This document shows positions 18,805 to 28,134 of a stretch of DNA of 64,000 bases, in pieces. The DNA comes from Ornithobacterium rhinotracheale (lineage in GTDB: Bacteria; Bacteroidota; Bacteroidia; Flavobacteriales; Weeksellaceae). The position numbers and the translations under genes were made by a program. The stretch spans positions 1,131,001-1,195,000 of the forward strand of contig NZ_CP035107.1 of NCBI RefSeq assembly GCF_004088395.1, in the 5' to 3' direction. Within the stretch, counting starts at the first letter, position 1. Each line of letters starts with the position of its first letter. The notes beneath the pieces are model-generated. The model was given only the letters and a program-made list of their open reading frames with translations, made no database searches and had not been told where the DNA came from.

Positions 18805-19665
18805 ATGATTAAGAAGACCCTAATTGCAGCGGCCATCACTTTAGCATTCGTTTCTTGTAACAGAAGTTTTGAAAAAGCGATGAAAAGTAATGATGCTCAG
18901 TTTGTTTTAAAAACGGCAGACGAGCTTTACGCTAAAAAGAAATGGCGCTACGCAACCGATTTATATACCAAAATTGCCCCAGACTATGTGGGGACCAAGG
19001 AGGCTGAGCATATTTATTTAAATTCAGCTTATGCCAACTTCTACGATGGCAATGAAACTTTGGCAGCAAAACAATTTGAGAATTTCTTTGTGCAATATCG
19101 AAGAAGTCCTAAGGCTGAGGAGGCTCTATATATGTCGGCTTATAGTTATTACAAAGGATCGCCAGACTATAATCTAGACCAGAAAAACACTTACGAAGCT
19201 ATGAAAGCACTTCAGAATTTCATAGACACCTATCCTACCTCTTCTAGAGTAAAGGATGCAAATGAGCTAATCAACGAACTTAGAAGAAAACTAGAAAAAA
19301 AAGCTTTCAACATAGCTAAAGATTATTACAGAACACTTAAATACAAAGCAGCTGCGGTGAATTTTGCAAACTTTATCGATGATTTTCCAGATTCAAAATA
19401 CAGAGAAGAAGCCTACATCTATTTGTTACGCTCAAAGGCTGAACTCGCGATTCAGAGTGTTTTGTCTAAAAAAGAAAACCGCTTGAAGGAAGCCCGCACG
19501 GCTTATAGACTTCTTAAAAGAAACTACCCTAATAGCCAATATCTAGACGAAGCAGAGAAATGGCTGAAAAAAATTGAGGAAGAAGAAGTTGAAACCATCG
19601 AAGAACTCAAAAGAATTGAAGAATATAACAAGAATAGAAAAAAGCTAATAGAGAACAAATTATGA
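18805..19665 (+). CDS. bamD: Outer membrane protein assembly factor BamD (TPR lipoprotein)
   Basis: The 286-residue protein has a lipoprotein signal peptide ending TLAFVSC, followed by tandem TPR helices (ADELYAKKKWRYATDLYTKI, EEALYMSAYSYYKG, YPTSSRVKDANE). It is a member of the BAM complex that folds beta-barrel proteins in the outer membrane. The C-terminal coil is highly charged (EEEEVETIEELKRIEEYN). It leads a five-gene operon; its stop overlaps the rpoZ start by 4 nt. Confidence 0.92.
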   Translation: MIKKTLIAAAITLAFVSCNRSFEKAMKSNDAQFVLKTADELYAKKKWRYATDLYTKIAPDYVGTKEAEHIYLNSAYANFYDGNETLAAKQFENFFVQYRRSPKAEEALYMSAYSYYKGSPDYNLDQKNTYEAMKALQNFIDTYPTSSRVKDANELINELRRKLEKKAFNIAKDYYRTLKYKAAAVNFANFIDDFPDSKYREEAYIYLLRSKAELAIQSVLSKKENRLKEARTAYRLLKRNYPNSQYLDEAEKWLKKIEEEEVETIEELKRIEEYNKNRKKLIENKL

Positions 19666-19988
19666 ACTATAAAAATATCAACGCGGAACAGTCTACTATC
19701 ACTTATGATAGAAATAAAATTCAAGAACCAACAGGAAACATCTATGAAGCTATCGTAATTATGGGAAAACGCGCTGAACAAATCAACAGCGAAATCAAAA
19801 CAGAATTACATGAAAAGCTAGATGAGTTTGCCGCAAATACAGATTCTCTAGAAGAAGTATTTGAAAACAGAGAGCAAATTGAGGTTTCTAAGTTTTACGA
19901 AAGATTGCCAAAACCTACCGCTATCGCAGTAAGAGAATGGCTAGATGGTGATGTATATTTCAGAAAACCAGAAGAGAAAAAAGACTAA
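19662..19988 (+). CDS. rpoZ: RNA polymerase omega-like subunit (Bacteroidota RpoZ)
   Basis: This 108-residue protein has the omega signature GNIYEAIVIMGKRAEQINSE and the C-terminal KFYERLPKPTAIAVREWLDG that is conserved in flavobacteria. It helps assembly and stability of RNA polymerase. The ATG overlaps the bamD stop by 4 nt, and coaBC follows with no gap, so expression is coupled to both. Confidence 0.88.
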   Translation: MNYKNINAEQSTITYDRNKIQEPTGNIYEAIVIMGKRAEQINSEIKTELHEKLDEFAANTDSLEEVFENREQIEVSKFYERLPKPTAIAVREWLDGDVYFRKPEEKKD

Positions 19989-21188
19989 ATGTCTTCTTTA
20001 AAAGATAAAAAAATCATAGTAGGTGTCACAGGTGGAATTGCGGCATACAAAATTCCATTGCTTGTGAGATTGCTAATCAAAAAAGGTGCGGAGGTGCGTG
20101 TAATTACAACGCCTGCCGCACTTAGCTTTGTTAGCAAGCTCAGCCTTCATGTGGTTTCTACTCAGCCTGTACTGAGTGAATTTTCAGATGCCAACGGCGA
20201 GTGGAACAATCATGTAAAATTAGGCTTGTGGGCAAATGCAATGCTTATAGCTCCACTCACAGCCAATACGCTAGCTGCTATGGCACATGGCAAATGCAAT
20301 AATCTCTTGCTTGCCACTTATCTCTCGGCTAAATGCCCCGTTTTTGTAGCTCCAGCAATGGATTTGGATATGTATAAACATCCTACTACGCAAGAGAATT
20401 TAGCCAAAATAAAATCTCATGGTGTTTCGGTGATTCCAGCTACCTCTGGAGAGTTAGCAAGTGGATTGAATGGTGAAGGGCGCATGGAGGAACCAGAAAA
20501 TATGGTATCATTTCTAGAAGATTATTTTTCAGAAAATCAAATATTTAAAAACAAAAAAATATTAATCACCGCAGGACCCACCTACGAAAATATAGATCCC
20601 GTGCGATTTATCGGAAATTATTCTTCGGGCAAAATGGGGTATCACATAGCGGAAGAAGCTGCGAAAATGGGTGCAGAAATTTGCTTAATCTCGGGACCTA
20701 CAGCACTCAAAGTAGAACACCCTAATATTACTTTACATAAAGTAACATCTACCATAGAAATGAAAAATAAAGTAGATGAATTGGCTGAAGAACAAGATGT
20801 TTTGATTATGGCAGCAGCCGTGGCAGACTACCGAGTAAAAGACATTGCCGAGAATAAAATCAAGAAAAAAGATAAAAACTTACACATTGAATTGATTAAA
20901 AATCCAGATATCCTAAAATCACTTGGGGAAACAAAAAAGAAAACGCAATTTTTGGTAGGTTTTGCCTTGGAAACCCAAAATGCTATTGAAAATGCTACAC
21001 AGAAACTCAATGCGAAAAATGCTGATATGATAGTGCTTAACACGCTTGAAGATGAAGGCGCAGGCTTTCAAGTCAGTACAAATAAAGTTAGCTTTATTAC
21101 CAAAAAGCACGCCCCTATTTCATTTGATTTAAAATCAAAAAAAGAGGTGGCAAAGGATATTTTGAACTATATTGCCCAAAACATTTAG
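19989..21188 (+). CDS. coaBC: Bifunctional phosphopantothenoylcysteine decarboxylase / phosphopantothenate-cysteine ligase
   Basis: The 399-residue fusion makes 4'-phosphopantetheine for coenzyme A. The N-terminal CoaC flavoprotein domain shows GVTGGIAAYK, the active His in WNNHVKLGLWA, the APAMDLDMY motif and the substrate-clamp region near residue 155. The C-terminal CoaB domain starts about residue 185 with ITAGPTYENIDPVRFIGNYS and contains AAAVADYRVK. Cytoplasmic; third gene of the bamD operon. Confidence 0.95.
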   Translation: MSSLKDKKIIVGVTGGIAAYKIPLLVRLLIKKGAEVRVITTPAALSFVSKLSLHVVSTQPVLSEFSDANGEWNNHVKLGLWANAMLIAPLTANTLAAMAHGKCNNLLLATYLSAKCPVFVAPAMDLDMYKHPTTQENLAKIKSHGVSVIPATSGELASGLNGEGRMEEPENMVSFLEDYFSENQIFKNKKILITAGPTYENIDPVRFIGNYSSGKMGYHIAEEAAKMGAEICLISGPTALKVEHPNITLHKVTSTIEMKNKVDELAEEQDVLIMAAAVADYRVKDIAENKIKKKDKNLHIELIKNPDILKSLGETKKKTQFLVGFALETQNAIENATQKLNAKNADMIVLNTLEDEGAGFQVSTNKVSFITKKHAPISFDLKSKKEVAKDILNYIAQNI

Positions 21189-21190
21189 TT

Positions 21191-22093
21191 ATGAAATTTA
21201 AAATTGCAACTCTGCTCCTACTTATTCTAAATCTAAGCTTTGCACAAGAATTTTATGCCGAGGTAAATGTGGACTATTCCCAAGTGGGCGGCTCTAATGC
21301 TAGCACATACCAAGCACTTGAAAAGTCGCTTAAAGATTTCATTAACACTACCAAATGGAGCGATAAGAATTATAAAATTCACGAGAGAATTGAGGCCTCT
21401 TTTAACATTATAATTAAAGAAAAATCAGGCAATAATCAATATAAAGCCAGTTTGCAAGTGCAGAGTAGGCGCCCTGTTTTTAACTCCAATTATTATACGC
21501 CTACGCTCAATGTAAATGACACAAATTTTGATTTTGAATATACAGATTTTCAGCAAATTGTGTTTAATCAAAGGAAATTTAGCAACACTAATTTAAGCGA
21601 TGTTATTGGCTTTTATGTCTATTTAATTTTGGGGATAGATGCCGACACTTTTTCAAGAAATGGCGGAACGCAATATTTTAAAATAGCGCAAAATGTAAGC
21701 TCTAATGCTTTAAGCTCTAAGTTTGATGGCTGGGGGTCTCAATCACAGCGAAACCGCACAGCTTTGATAAACAAGATTTTATCACCAAGTGGAAATACAA
21801 TGCGCGCGCTTTATTACAACTACCATATCAGAGGTTTGGACCAAATGTATTCAAATGAATTAAATGCTAAAAATAACATTGGCAATGCGCTACTGTCTTT
21901 AAATAGCTATGAAAAAAGCAATGATTTTTCGCAAAATTATATGCTTGATGTATTCTTTAATACCAAAAAACACGAAATTGAGCAGATTTTTACAGGCGGA
22001 GTTTCCACTAGCTTTGGGCTCAATAAATTGAAGACACTTTTAGAAAAAATTTCGCCGAATAATAATGACCTTTGGAAAAAGCTAAATAAATAA
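21191..22093 (+). CDS. DUF4835 family secreted protein
   Basis: The 300-residue protein has a Sec signal peptide (LLLLILNLSFAQ, cleavage after Ala18 or nearby). It contains the DUF4835 pattern EVNVDYSQVGGSN, ...LQVQSRRPVFNSNYYTP and GFYVYLILGIDADTFS. The position between coaBC and recN is standard for flavobacteria. Its location is periplasm or outer membrane, and its function is unknown. The stop overlaps the recN start by 1 nt. Confidence 0.88.
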   Translation: MKFKIATLLLLILNLSFAQEFYAEVNVDYSQVGGSNASTYQALEKSLKDFINTTKWSDKNYKIHERIEASFNIIIKEKSGNNQYKASLQVQSRRPVFNSNYYTPTLNVNDTNFDFEYTDFQQIVFNQRKFSNTNLSDVIGFYVYLILGIDADTFSRNGGTQYFKIAQNVSSNALSSKFDGWGSQSQRNRTALINKILSPSGNTMRALYYNYHIRGLDQMYSNELNAKNNIGNALLSLNSYEKSNDFSQNYMLDVFFNTKKHEIEQIFTGGVSTSFGLNKLKTLLEKISPNNNDLWKKLNK

Positions 22094-23742
22094 TGCTAAA
22101 ACATTTATCAATACATAATTATGCTTTAATCAATGATTTAGAGCTAAATCTTGAAAAGGGATTGAGCATCATAACGGGTGAAACAGGCGCAGGAAAATCA
22201 ATTTTATTAGGCGCATTACGCCTCGTGCTTGGCGAACGAGCTGATTTAAAATCAATCAAAAATGCGGAGGAAAAATGTGTGGTAGAAGCCGTATTTGATA
22301 TAAAAAATTTAGGTTTAGAGCCGTTTTTTGATGAATATGATTTAGATTATGAAGATGAAACTATTTTGCGCCGAGAGATTTTGGTCTCTGGAAAATCAAG
22401 AGCGTTTGTAAACGATGTCCCTACTACGCTAAAAGTGCTGGAAGAGCTTAGCGCGCATTTGATAGATGTGCATTCTCAGTTCCAAACGGCCAATATCATT
22501 ACACAAGAGTTTCAGTATGAATGGATTGATGCTGTGGCTAAAAACCAAAAATTGGTGGCGGAATTTCAACAAAATTTGAAGATTTTAAAACATAAAAATC
22601 GTGAATTAAATGAAATTTTAGCACAACAGGCAGAGTTCCAAAAAGAAAAGGATTATTACGAATTTATTTTTAATGAATTAAAATCTGCTGATTTAGAAAA
22701 TCTAAACCCAGAAGAGCTTGAACAACAACAATATTTGCTAGAAAATGCCGAGGAAGTGGCAGGAAAATTAGGACAGTCCATTGATTTGATGTCAGCTGAA
22801 CCTAGCGGAATTTTATCATTATTAAACGATTTAAAGGCGAAATCCAAAGTATTTGCAGACTATTTTTCTAATTCCGATTTGGCTTCCCGCATTGATTCCC
22901 TAGAAATTGAGGCTAAGGATATTTTTACAGAAATAGAGCGCTACACCCAAGAAGTGGAGCCAGACCCCACGGCACTGGCAATCATTCAAGAAAAATTAAA
23001 TAACTACAATAATCTATTGCAGAAACACCATTGTGCCAATGTGGAGGAACTCCGAAATTTGCAAATAGAAATTGCCCAAAAATTAGAGCAAGAGGCCAAT
23101 GCTACGGAAGATGTGAGCGCTTTGAAAAATGAGATTAAGGCACTGACAAAACAATTGGATAATGAGGCCAAAACGCTACACGAGCGAAGAGAGAAAGTAA
23201 TCCCAAAGATTGAAAAAGAGGTTTTAGACACCTTATCTGTCTTGGGTATGCAAAATGCTGAAATCCAAATTAAATTAGAGCCAAGCACTGAATTTTCGCC
23301 ATTTGGTAAAGAGAATTTAACACTGCTTTTCACCGCAAATAAAGGAACGGCACTGAAAACACTTGAAAAATCTGTTTCTGGGGGCGAGCGTTCAAGATTA
23401 ATGCTTGCCGTGAAAAAGTCGCTTGCTTTGCACAAAACCCTTCCCACCTTGATTTTAGATGAAATTGATACGGGCGTGAGCGGAAAAATTGCAGGAGAAA
23501 TGGGGAAAATTATGAAGCAAATGGGAGAAAATCTTCAAGTGATTAGCATTACACATTTGCCCCAGGTGGCGGCCCAAGGAAACACGCATTACAAGGTTTC
23601 AAAATCTGAAAAAGAGGGCATCACTCAGACTGAAATTCATATGCTGAATAATGATGAACGCCTAAATGAAATTGCTCAGATGATTAGCGGCTCAAATATT
23701 ACGGAGGCCGCGATAGCACAGGCTAAGGCGTTACTTGCTTAA
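22093..23742 (+). CDS. recN: DNA repair protein RecN
   Basis: This 549-residue SMC-like ATPase has Walker A GETGAGKS (near residue 30), long central coiled coils (about 155-370), the ABC signature VSGGERSRLM, Walker B LILDEIDTGVSG and the ITHLPQVAA D/H-loop. It acts in double-strand break repair by bridging DNA ends and aiding RecA. It is the last gene of the bamD operon, followed by a bidirectional terminator. Confidence 0.96.
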   Translation: MLKHLSIHNYALINDLELNLEKGLSIITGETGAGKSILLGALRLVLGERADLKSIKNAEEKCVVEAVFDIKNLGLEPFFDEYDLDYEDETILRREILVSGKSRAFVNDVPTTLKVLEELSAHLIDVHSQFQTANIITQEFQYEWIDAVAKNQKLVAEFQQNLKILKHKNRELNEILAQQAEFQKEKDYYEFIFNELKSADLENLNPEELEQQQYLLENAEEVAGKLGQSIDLMSAEPSGILSLLNDLKAKSKVFADYFSNSDLASRIDSLEIEAKDIFTEIERYTQEVEPDPTALAIIQEKLNNYNNLLQKHHCANVEELRNLQIEIAQKLEQEANATEDVSALKNEIKALTKQLDNEAKTLHERREKVIPKIEKEVLDTLSVLGMQNAEIQIKLEPSTEFSPFGKENLTLLFTANKGTALKTLEKSVSGGERSRLMLAVKKSLALHKTLPTLILDEIDTGVSGKIAGEMGKIMKQMGENLQVISITHLPQVAAQGNTHYKVSKSEKEGITQTEIHMLNNDERLNEIAQMISGSNITEAAIAQAKALLA

Positions 23743-23780
23743 AGTCTACACTTGCAAAAAAAAACACAAGGAAAATTGAA

Positions 23781-23826
23781 AAAAACGAGGGATATGAAAA
23801 ATTCTACCCCTCGTTTTATTTTTTAT
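23781..23826. terminator. Terminator between convergent recN and ompA-like genes
   Basis: An AAAACGAGGG/CCCTCGTTTT stem with T-rich flanks on both sides can serve both strands. Confidence 0.85.
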
Positions 23827-24488
23827 TTTTGAGTTAGTCGTAGGTCTACCCTTCTGTTTTTAGCCTTGCACTCATCGGTATCATTAGCAGGGCAGATTGG
23901 ATGTTCTGGGCCATAACCTTCGGCGGCTAATCTATCTGCGGCAACGCCATCGGCTACTAAGGCACTAGCAACGGCTTCGGCACGCTGAGCAGAGATTTTT
24001 TGATTAGCTTCGGCAGAGCCAGTATTGTCGGTGTAGCCTCCAAATTTCACTTTGGCGTTAGGGTATGCTTTCAATATAGCGGCCAAATTACTAATTTGCT
24101 TTTTAGAGCTATCTTTTAAATTTGCGCTTCCTTTGGTAAAAGAAACCCCATCTAAGGTAATCCAGCCTTGGGCTTTATCCTCGCTTACTTGGAATGCCTC
24201 ATCAGAGAGCATTTGGTATAATTTATTCTCCACAGAATGTTCGCCTACATTAATTTCTGTTCCGTTTGGCAATTTGATTGCTAAAAATTCTCCTACATTG
24301 TAAATGAAATTTCCATCTTCATCTAATAGAGCTTCTTCCACTTGCACGGTCTCTACCTCAGGGGTGGTGGCGGTTGCGTGTACTTGTTCTGCCTCTTCTG
24401 CTGGCAAAATAACCTTGTTGCCAGATGGGCGCTGGTTGCAGCTTGCAAACGAAATGAGCGCTGCTAGGGCTAAAATTGTTTTTTTCAT
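23823..24488 (-). CDS. OmpA-family peptidoglycan-binding lipoprotein
   Basis: 221 residues. A lipoprotein signal (LISFASC) is followed by an acidic spacer and a C-terminal OmpA domain (about 110-221) with GVSFTKGSANLKDSSKKQI, FGGYTDNTGSAEANQKIS, RAEAVASALV and KNRRVDLRL. Cys residues in CPANDTDEC may form a disulfide. It links the outer membrane to peptidoglycan. Single gene. Confidence 0.9.
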   Translation of the reverse strand: MKKTILALAALISFASCNQRPSGNKVILPAEEAEQVHATATTPEVETVQVEEALLDEDGNFIYNVGEFLAIKLPNGTEINVGEHSVENKLYQMLSDEAFQVSEDKAQGWITLDGVSFTKGSANLKDSSKKQISNLAAILKAYPNAKVKFGGYTDNTGSAEANQKISAQRAEAVASALVADGVAADRLAAEGYGPEHPICPANDTDECKAKNRRVDLRLTQK

Positions 24489-24538
24489 ACTTTATTGATT
24501 TTTAAAATTTATTGCGAAATTAATGAATATTTTTTCTA

Positions 24539-25111
24539 CTAGGAGAGATTTAATAAATAATTTTTCAACTCTCCTATCGCAATGGCACGGTGGGAGATTT
24601 TATTTTTCTCCTCTGGGCTAATTTGCGCCATACTGAAATTTTGATTTTCGGGTTTAAATATGGGGTCGTAGCCAAAGCCATTTTCGCCTTGAATTTGGTG
24701 CAAAACTTCTCCGTTTACAATACCTTTAAATATCTTTTTTTCATTATTTATCAATAGACAAATCACGCATACAAAGGCTGCCTTTCGGTTAGTTTCGCCT
24801 TGCATTTGGCTTAAAACTTTATCTACATTATCCTTATCATTACCCGTGCCGGCATAGCGTGCGGAGTAAATACCTGGGGCGCCCCCAAGTGCCTCGATGG
24901 TGATTCCGGAGTCATCTGAAAATACATTAAGCCCCGTGGCATTGTGAATTGTTTCAGCTTTAATACAGGCATTTTCTTCAAAAGTTTTGCCCGTTTCCTC
25001 AATTTCATCGTGGAAGCCGATGTCCGTGAGCGAAAGAATTTCAAAGTCTGGAAGCATTTTTTGCACCTCCTCCACTTTATGCTGATTGTGGGTAGCAAAT
25101 ACTAATTTCAT
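24539..25111 (-). CDS. rdgB: dITP/XTP pyrophosphatase (HAM1/RdgB)
   Basis: This 190-residue protein has the family motifs FATHNQHKVEE, NVFSDDSGITIEALGGAPG, YSARYAG, GFGYDPIF and SHRAIA. It hydrolyses non-canonical purine triphosphates (ITP, dITP, XTP), cleaning the nucleotide pool. Its start overlaps the CPBP protease stop by 4 nt (ATGA), so it ends a three-gene operon with rlmH and the CPBP gene. Confidence 0.95.
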   Translation of the reverse strand: MKLVFATHNQHKVEEVQKMLPDFEILSLTDIGFHDEIEETGKTFEENACIKAETIHNATGLNVFSDDSGITIEALGGAPGIYSARYAGTGNDKDNVDKVLSQMQGETNRKAAFVCVICLLINNEKKIFKGIVNGEVLHQIQGENGFGYDPIFKPENQNFSMAQISPEEKNKISHRAIAIGELKNYLLNLS

Positions 25112-25926
25112 CTGTTTTTTAATAATTTTTCAGTTTTTTGGTGGAATAAATAGAGAGCCACAGCAACGCATATTACTGAGAATGATATTAATATAAAATT
25201 TGGTTCAAAGATATTCTCAGATGCATCATTTCCGAGAATGGAAACAAAGACTAGGCTTATCGTATTATTTAAAAAATGTATAAAAATACAAATCCATAAA
25301 TCTTGTGTGCGCCAGTAAATGAAACCTAAAATTGCACCTAAAAATCCCGCAGCTAGGAATTGCCAAGGGTTGCCGTGCGCTAGGCCAAATAGTAGTGAAG
25401 TTAGGATAATGGAAATGTATGGGTTCTGCCTTGCATTGAGAAGCCCCCTTAACAATAAACCTCTGAAAATCAACTCCTCTAAGAGTGGCGCCAAAATGGA
25501 AACCGAGATGAATGCTGGAATGGGGTCTTTCAATATCGTGGTGAAAATTTCTTCCATTTCTTGGTATAATTCGGCTAAATACTCAGGGGAATCCGTAGGG
25601 ACCAAATTGGCTAAATATTCCGATATTGGCAGTGAAAATAGGTAAATGATTATTGCCCAAATGAAATATTTTAAATGCTTAGGCTTGGCAAAAAAGCTAA
25701 ATAATTGATTGAAGCTCAGCCCTAAAATAGCCGAAACAATGATTACTGCTGAGCCAAATCCTAATCCGAAATTTAATGCCATCAAAGCGCTTTCTGGAAG
25801 AGGATAAAAATGTTTTAGTAGAATGAATGGTAAACTTGCTACTTGGGTGATTAAAATAATTAAAAGGAATACGCCAACGGCGCTTAAATAATTTAGCTTA
25901 TAAGTGTTTAGATTCTTAAAATTCAT
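25108..25926 (-). CDS. CPBP-family intramembrane glutamic endopeptidase
   Basis: This 272-residue integral membrane protein has about seven or eight hydrophobic helices and the CPBP (Abi) motifs LLEELIFRGLLLRG, FGLAHGNPWQF and HFLNNT, the Glu/Arg/His residues of Rce1-like proteases. The substrate is unknown. It lies between rlmH (11 nt) and rdgB (4-nt overlap) in one operon. Confidence 0.9.
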   Translation of the reverse strand: MNFKNLNTYKLNYLSAVGVFLLIILITQVASLPFILLKHFYPLPESALMALNFGLGFGSAVIIVSAILGLSFNQLFSFFAKPKHLKYFIWAIIIYLFSLPISEYLANLVPTDSPEYLAELYQEMEEIFTTILKDPIPAFISVSILAPLLEELIFRGLLLRGLLNARQNPYISIILTSLLFGLAHGNPWQFLAAGFLGAILGFIYWRTQDLWICIFIHFLNNTISLVFVSILGNDASENIFEPNFILISFSVICVAVALYLFHQKTEKLLKNR

Positions 25927-25937
25927 ATGTTTTTTAT

Positions 25938-26411
25938 TTAATCATGATGATAATTTTTGCCTTCGAGTATGGTGTAGGCACGGTAAATTTGCTCAGTAAA
26001 AAATAGCCTCACCATTTGGTGCGTAAAAGTGAGCTTGGAGAGCGAAAGGCTAGCATTGGCGCGCTGGTACATATTTTGGGAAAAACCATAAGGCCCTCCC
26101 ACTACAAAAACCAAGTGCCCAACGGCTGCCATAATCTGAGTATCAATCCATTGAGCAAATTTCTTTGAGCTATATTCTTTGCCACGCTCATCTAGCAGCA
26201 CCACACAATCCGCTGGTGATAGCTTGCTCAGAAACAGCTTCTCCTCCTCCATCTTTTGCTGCGCTTCATTGAGATTTTTTCTATTTTTAATATCCGGTAG
26301 CTCCACGCGCATATAATTAAAATGCCGAGGCAATCGCTTCTCATATTTTTCAATGAGCCTTACAATCTCCAAATCATCTGTTTTGCCCATACACAAAAGG
26401 GTAATCCTCAT
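25938..26411 (-). CDS. rlmH: 23S rRNA (pseudouridine1915-N3)-methyltransferase RlmH
   Basis: This 157-residue SPOUT enzyme has LDERGKEYSSKKFAQW, the SAM knot FVVGGPYGF and the C-terminal KLTFTHQMVRLFFTEQIYRA. It methylates the pseudouridine at position 1915 in helix 69 of 23S rRNA on 70S ribosomes. First gene of the rlmH-CPBP-rdgB operon. Confidence 0.96.
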   Translation of the reverse strand: MRITLLCMGKTDDLEIVRLIEKYEKRLPRHFNYMRVELPDIKNRKNLNEAQQKMEEEKLFLSKLSPADCVVLLDERGKEYSSKKFAQWIDTQIMAAVGHLVFVVGGPYGFSQNMYQRANASLSLSKLTFTHQMVRLFFTEQIYRAYTILEGKNYHHD

Positions 26412-26557
26412 AGATGTGATTTTTTCTTTTCACAAATATAAGATTTAAACATTAAAGCTATCATAAAAATTAGCAAAAAATCTTCATTCATAAGTCCAAA
26501 ATAAAAAATAATCGTACATTTATGGGAGTTTATTTTTAAATTTAAAATTCAACGCAT

Positions 26558-27385
26558 ATGAAGAAAACAATGGTACTGGCAGGGCTGGCTGCCTTAATGA
26601 TGACCAGCTGTGTGAGCAAAAAAAAGTATAGCGATTTGCAATCAGAATTTGAGAAAGTATATGCAGCTCAGCAATCGGCTCAAAATCAATTAGTAAAATG
26701 TAATAGTGATAATGATTTGTTACGCGCTCAGTTACAGGGAAAAGATAGTAATTTAGCCTCTCTGCAAAATGCTTTGGAGCAATGTATGAGTACTCAAAAA
26801 TCGGGGAATATTAACATTACAAGATTAATTGAGCAAATTGATAATTCTAATAAATACATTAGAAGACTAATTGATTCTAAGAGCAAGAGTGATTCACTTA
26901 ATATGGTGCTTACCAATAATTTAACTCGCTCGCTCTCTCGTGAGGAATTAAGAGACATCGATGTTCAGGTGCAGAAAGGTGTAGTATTTATTTCGCTTTC
27001 AGACAATATGTTGTATAACTCTGGTAGCTATGAAGTAAACTCGCAGGCATACGATGTTTTATCTAAAATTGCAAAAATCATCAAAGACTACCCAGATTAT
27101 GATGTCTTAGTAGAAGGTAACACAGATAACATTCCAATTTCTAAAACAAATATTAGAAACAACTGGGATTTAAGTGCCTTGCGTGCAGCCTCTGTGGTAA
27201 AAGTGTTGCAGGATAAATTTGGCGTAGACCCTAAACGAATGACTGCTGGTGGACGCGGCGAATACAACACTGTGGCAACCAACGGCACCGCAGAAGGTAG
27301 AGCTAAAAACAGAAGAACAGAAATCATTATTCTTCCTAATTTAGATCAATTTATGGAATTAATCGGGCAGGCACCAGCTAAGTAA
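26558..27385 (+). CDS. OmpA-family lipoprotein with N-terminal coiled coil
   Basis: 275 residues. The lipobox MMTSC is followed by a coiled-coil stalk (about 20-95, DLQSEFEKVYAAQQSAQNQ) and a C-terminal OmpA domain with VFISLSDNMLYNSGSYEVN, LVEGNTDNIPIS and RAKNRRTEIIILP. It is a peptidoglycan-anchoring outer-membrane lipoprotein, like the flavobacterial OmpA/MotB-type proteins. It is divergent from rlmH and convergent with the methyltransferase gene. Confidence 0.9.
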   Translation: MKKTMVLAGLAALMMTSCVSKKKYSDLQSEFEKVYAAQQSAQNQLVKCNSDNDLLRAQLQGKDSNLASLQNALEQCMSTQKSGNINITRLIEQIDNSNKYIRRLIDSKSKSDSLNMVLTNNLTRSLSREELRDIDVQVQKGVVFISLSDNMLYNSGSYEVNSQAYDVLSKIAKIIKDYPDYDVLVEGNTDNIPISKTNIRNNWDLSALRAASVVKVLQDKFGVDPKRMTAGGRGEYNTVATNGTAEGRAKNRRTEIIILPNLDQFMELIGQAPAK

Positions 27386-27393
27386 AAATTTGC

Positions 27394-28134
27394 TTAGGCT
27401 TGAATGATAAAAATAGCAGGTCTTTTATGAAGGTCTGCTTTTTTTTGTCTCCATTTTTTGATGCTAGCAGAGAAAATTAATTCCGAAGGCAAAGTAATAT
27501 CACAAGCCACGCATAACTGTGTATTTGGGTTAAGCGTAGAAATTAAATCCTCCAACATTTGATTATTTCTATACGGCGTTTCAATAAAGATTTCCGCACT
27601 TTTTTTGCGCAAGCTCTCCTGCTCCACTTGCTTTATAGCCACTCGGCGCTCTCTCTTATCAATCGGCAAATACCCGTGAAAGCTAAATGATTGACCATTA
27701 AAGCCTGAGGAAGCCAAAGCTAAAAATATAGATGATGGCCCCACCAAAGGAACTACCCTAATCCCTTCTCGGTGAGCTGCTTGCACTAGCATAGCACCAG
27801 GGTCTGCAATACCAGGCATTCCCGCCTCAGATAATATACCCACCGAGTGCCCTTCCCGCAAGGGTGATAACAGAGAAGGAATCTCTTGGGGTGGTGTATT
27901 TTTATTTAAAATTTCAATTTTAAGGTCAGCTTGCTTTTTTTTGGGAGCCACACTTTTAATAAACCTTCTAGCAGATTTTTCATTTTCCACACAAAAATGC
28001 CAAATAGCCTCTATAATGTGCAGATTATAAGGTGGTATTGATTGTGCTTGGGTGTCATCGCCTAGTAGCGTAGGGATTAAGTAAAGGCAAGGCTGATTAT
28101 GCTCGCTCGCTGTCATACTTTTGGATAATGACAT
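27394..28134 (-). CDS. SAM-dependent methyltransferase of the RsmI/tetrapyrrole-methylase family
   Basis: This 246-residue protein contains the tetrapyrrole-methylase fold motifs of the RsmI group: YLIPTLLGD, VGILSEAGMPGIADPGAMLV and VPLVGPSSIFLALASSGFNGQSFSFHGYLP. RsmI methylates the 2'-OH of C1402 of 16S rRNA; whether this shorter Bacteroidota variant does so is inferred. The start overlaps the phosphatase gene by 38 nt (ATG 28134) or 20 nt (ATG 28116), indicating coupling. Confidence 0.83.
   Translation of the reverse strand: MSLSKSMTASEHNQPCLYLIPTLLGDDTQAQSIPPYNLHIIEAIWHFCVENEKSARRFIKSVAPKKKQADLKIEILNKNTPPQEIPSLLSPLREGHSVGILSEAGMPGIADPGAMLVQAAHREGIRVVPLVGPSSIFLALASSGFNGQSFSFHGYLPIDKRERRVAIKQVEQESLRKKSAEIFIETPYRNNQMLEDLISTLNPNTQLCVACDITLPSELIFSASIKKWRQKKADLHKRPAIFIIQA
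27415..27446 (+). terminator. Terminator of the OmpA-like gene inside the convergent methyltransferase 3' end
   Basis: AGCAG/CTGCT arms with a T8 tail follow the 27385 stop. The hairpin lies within the coding 3' end of the opposite gene. Confidence 0.6.

Noticed and set aside
23004-23447. 147-codon minus-strand frame inside recN
   Set aside because: Fully antisense to a clear RecN with intact motifs; no family features.
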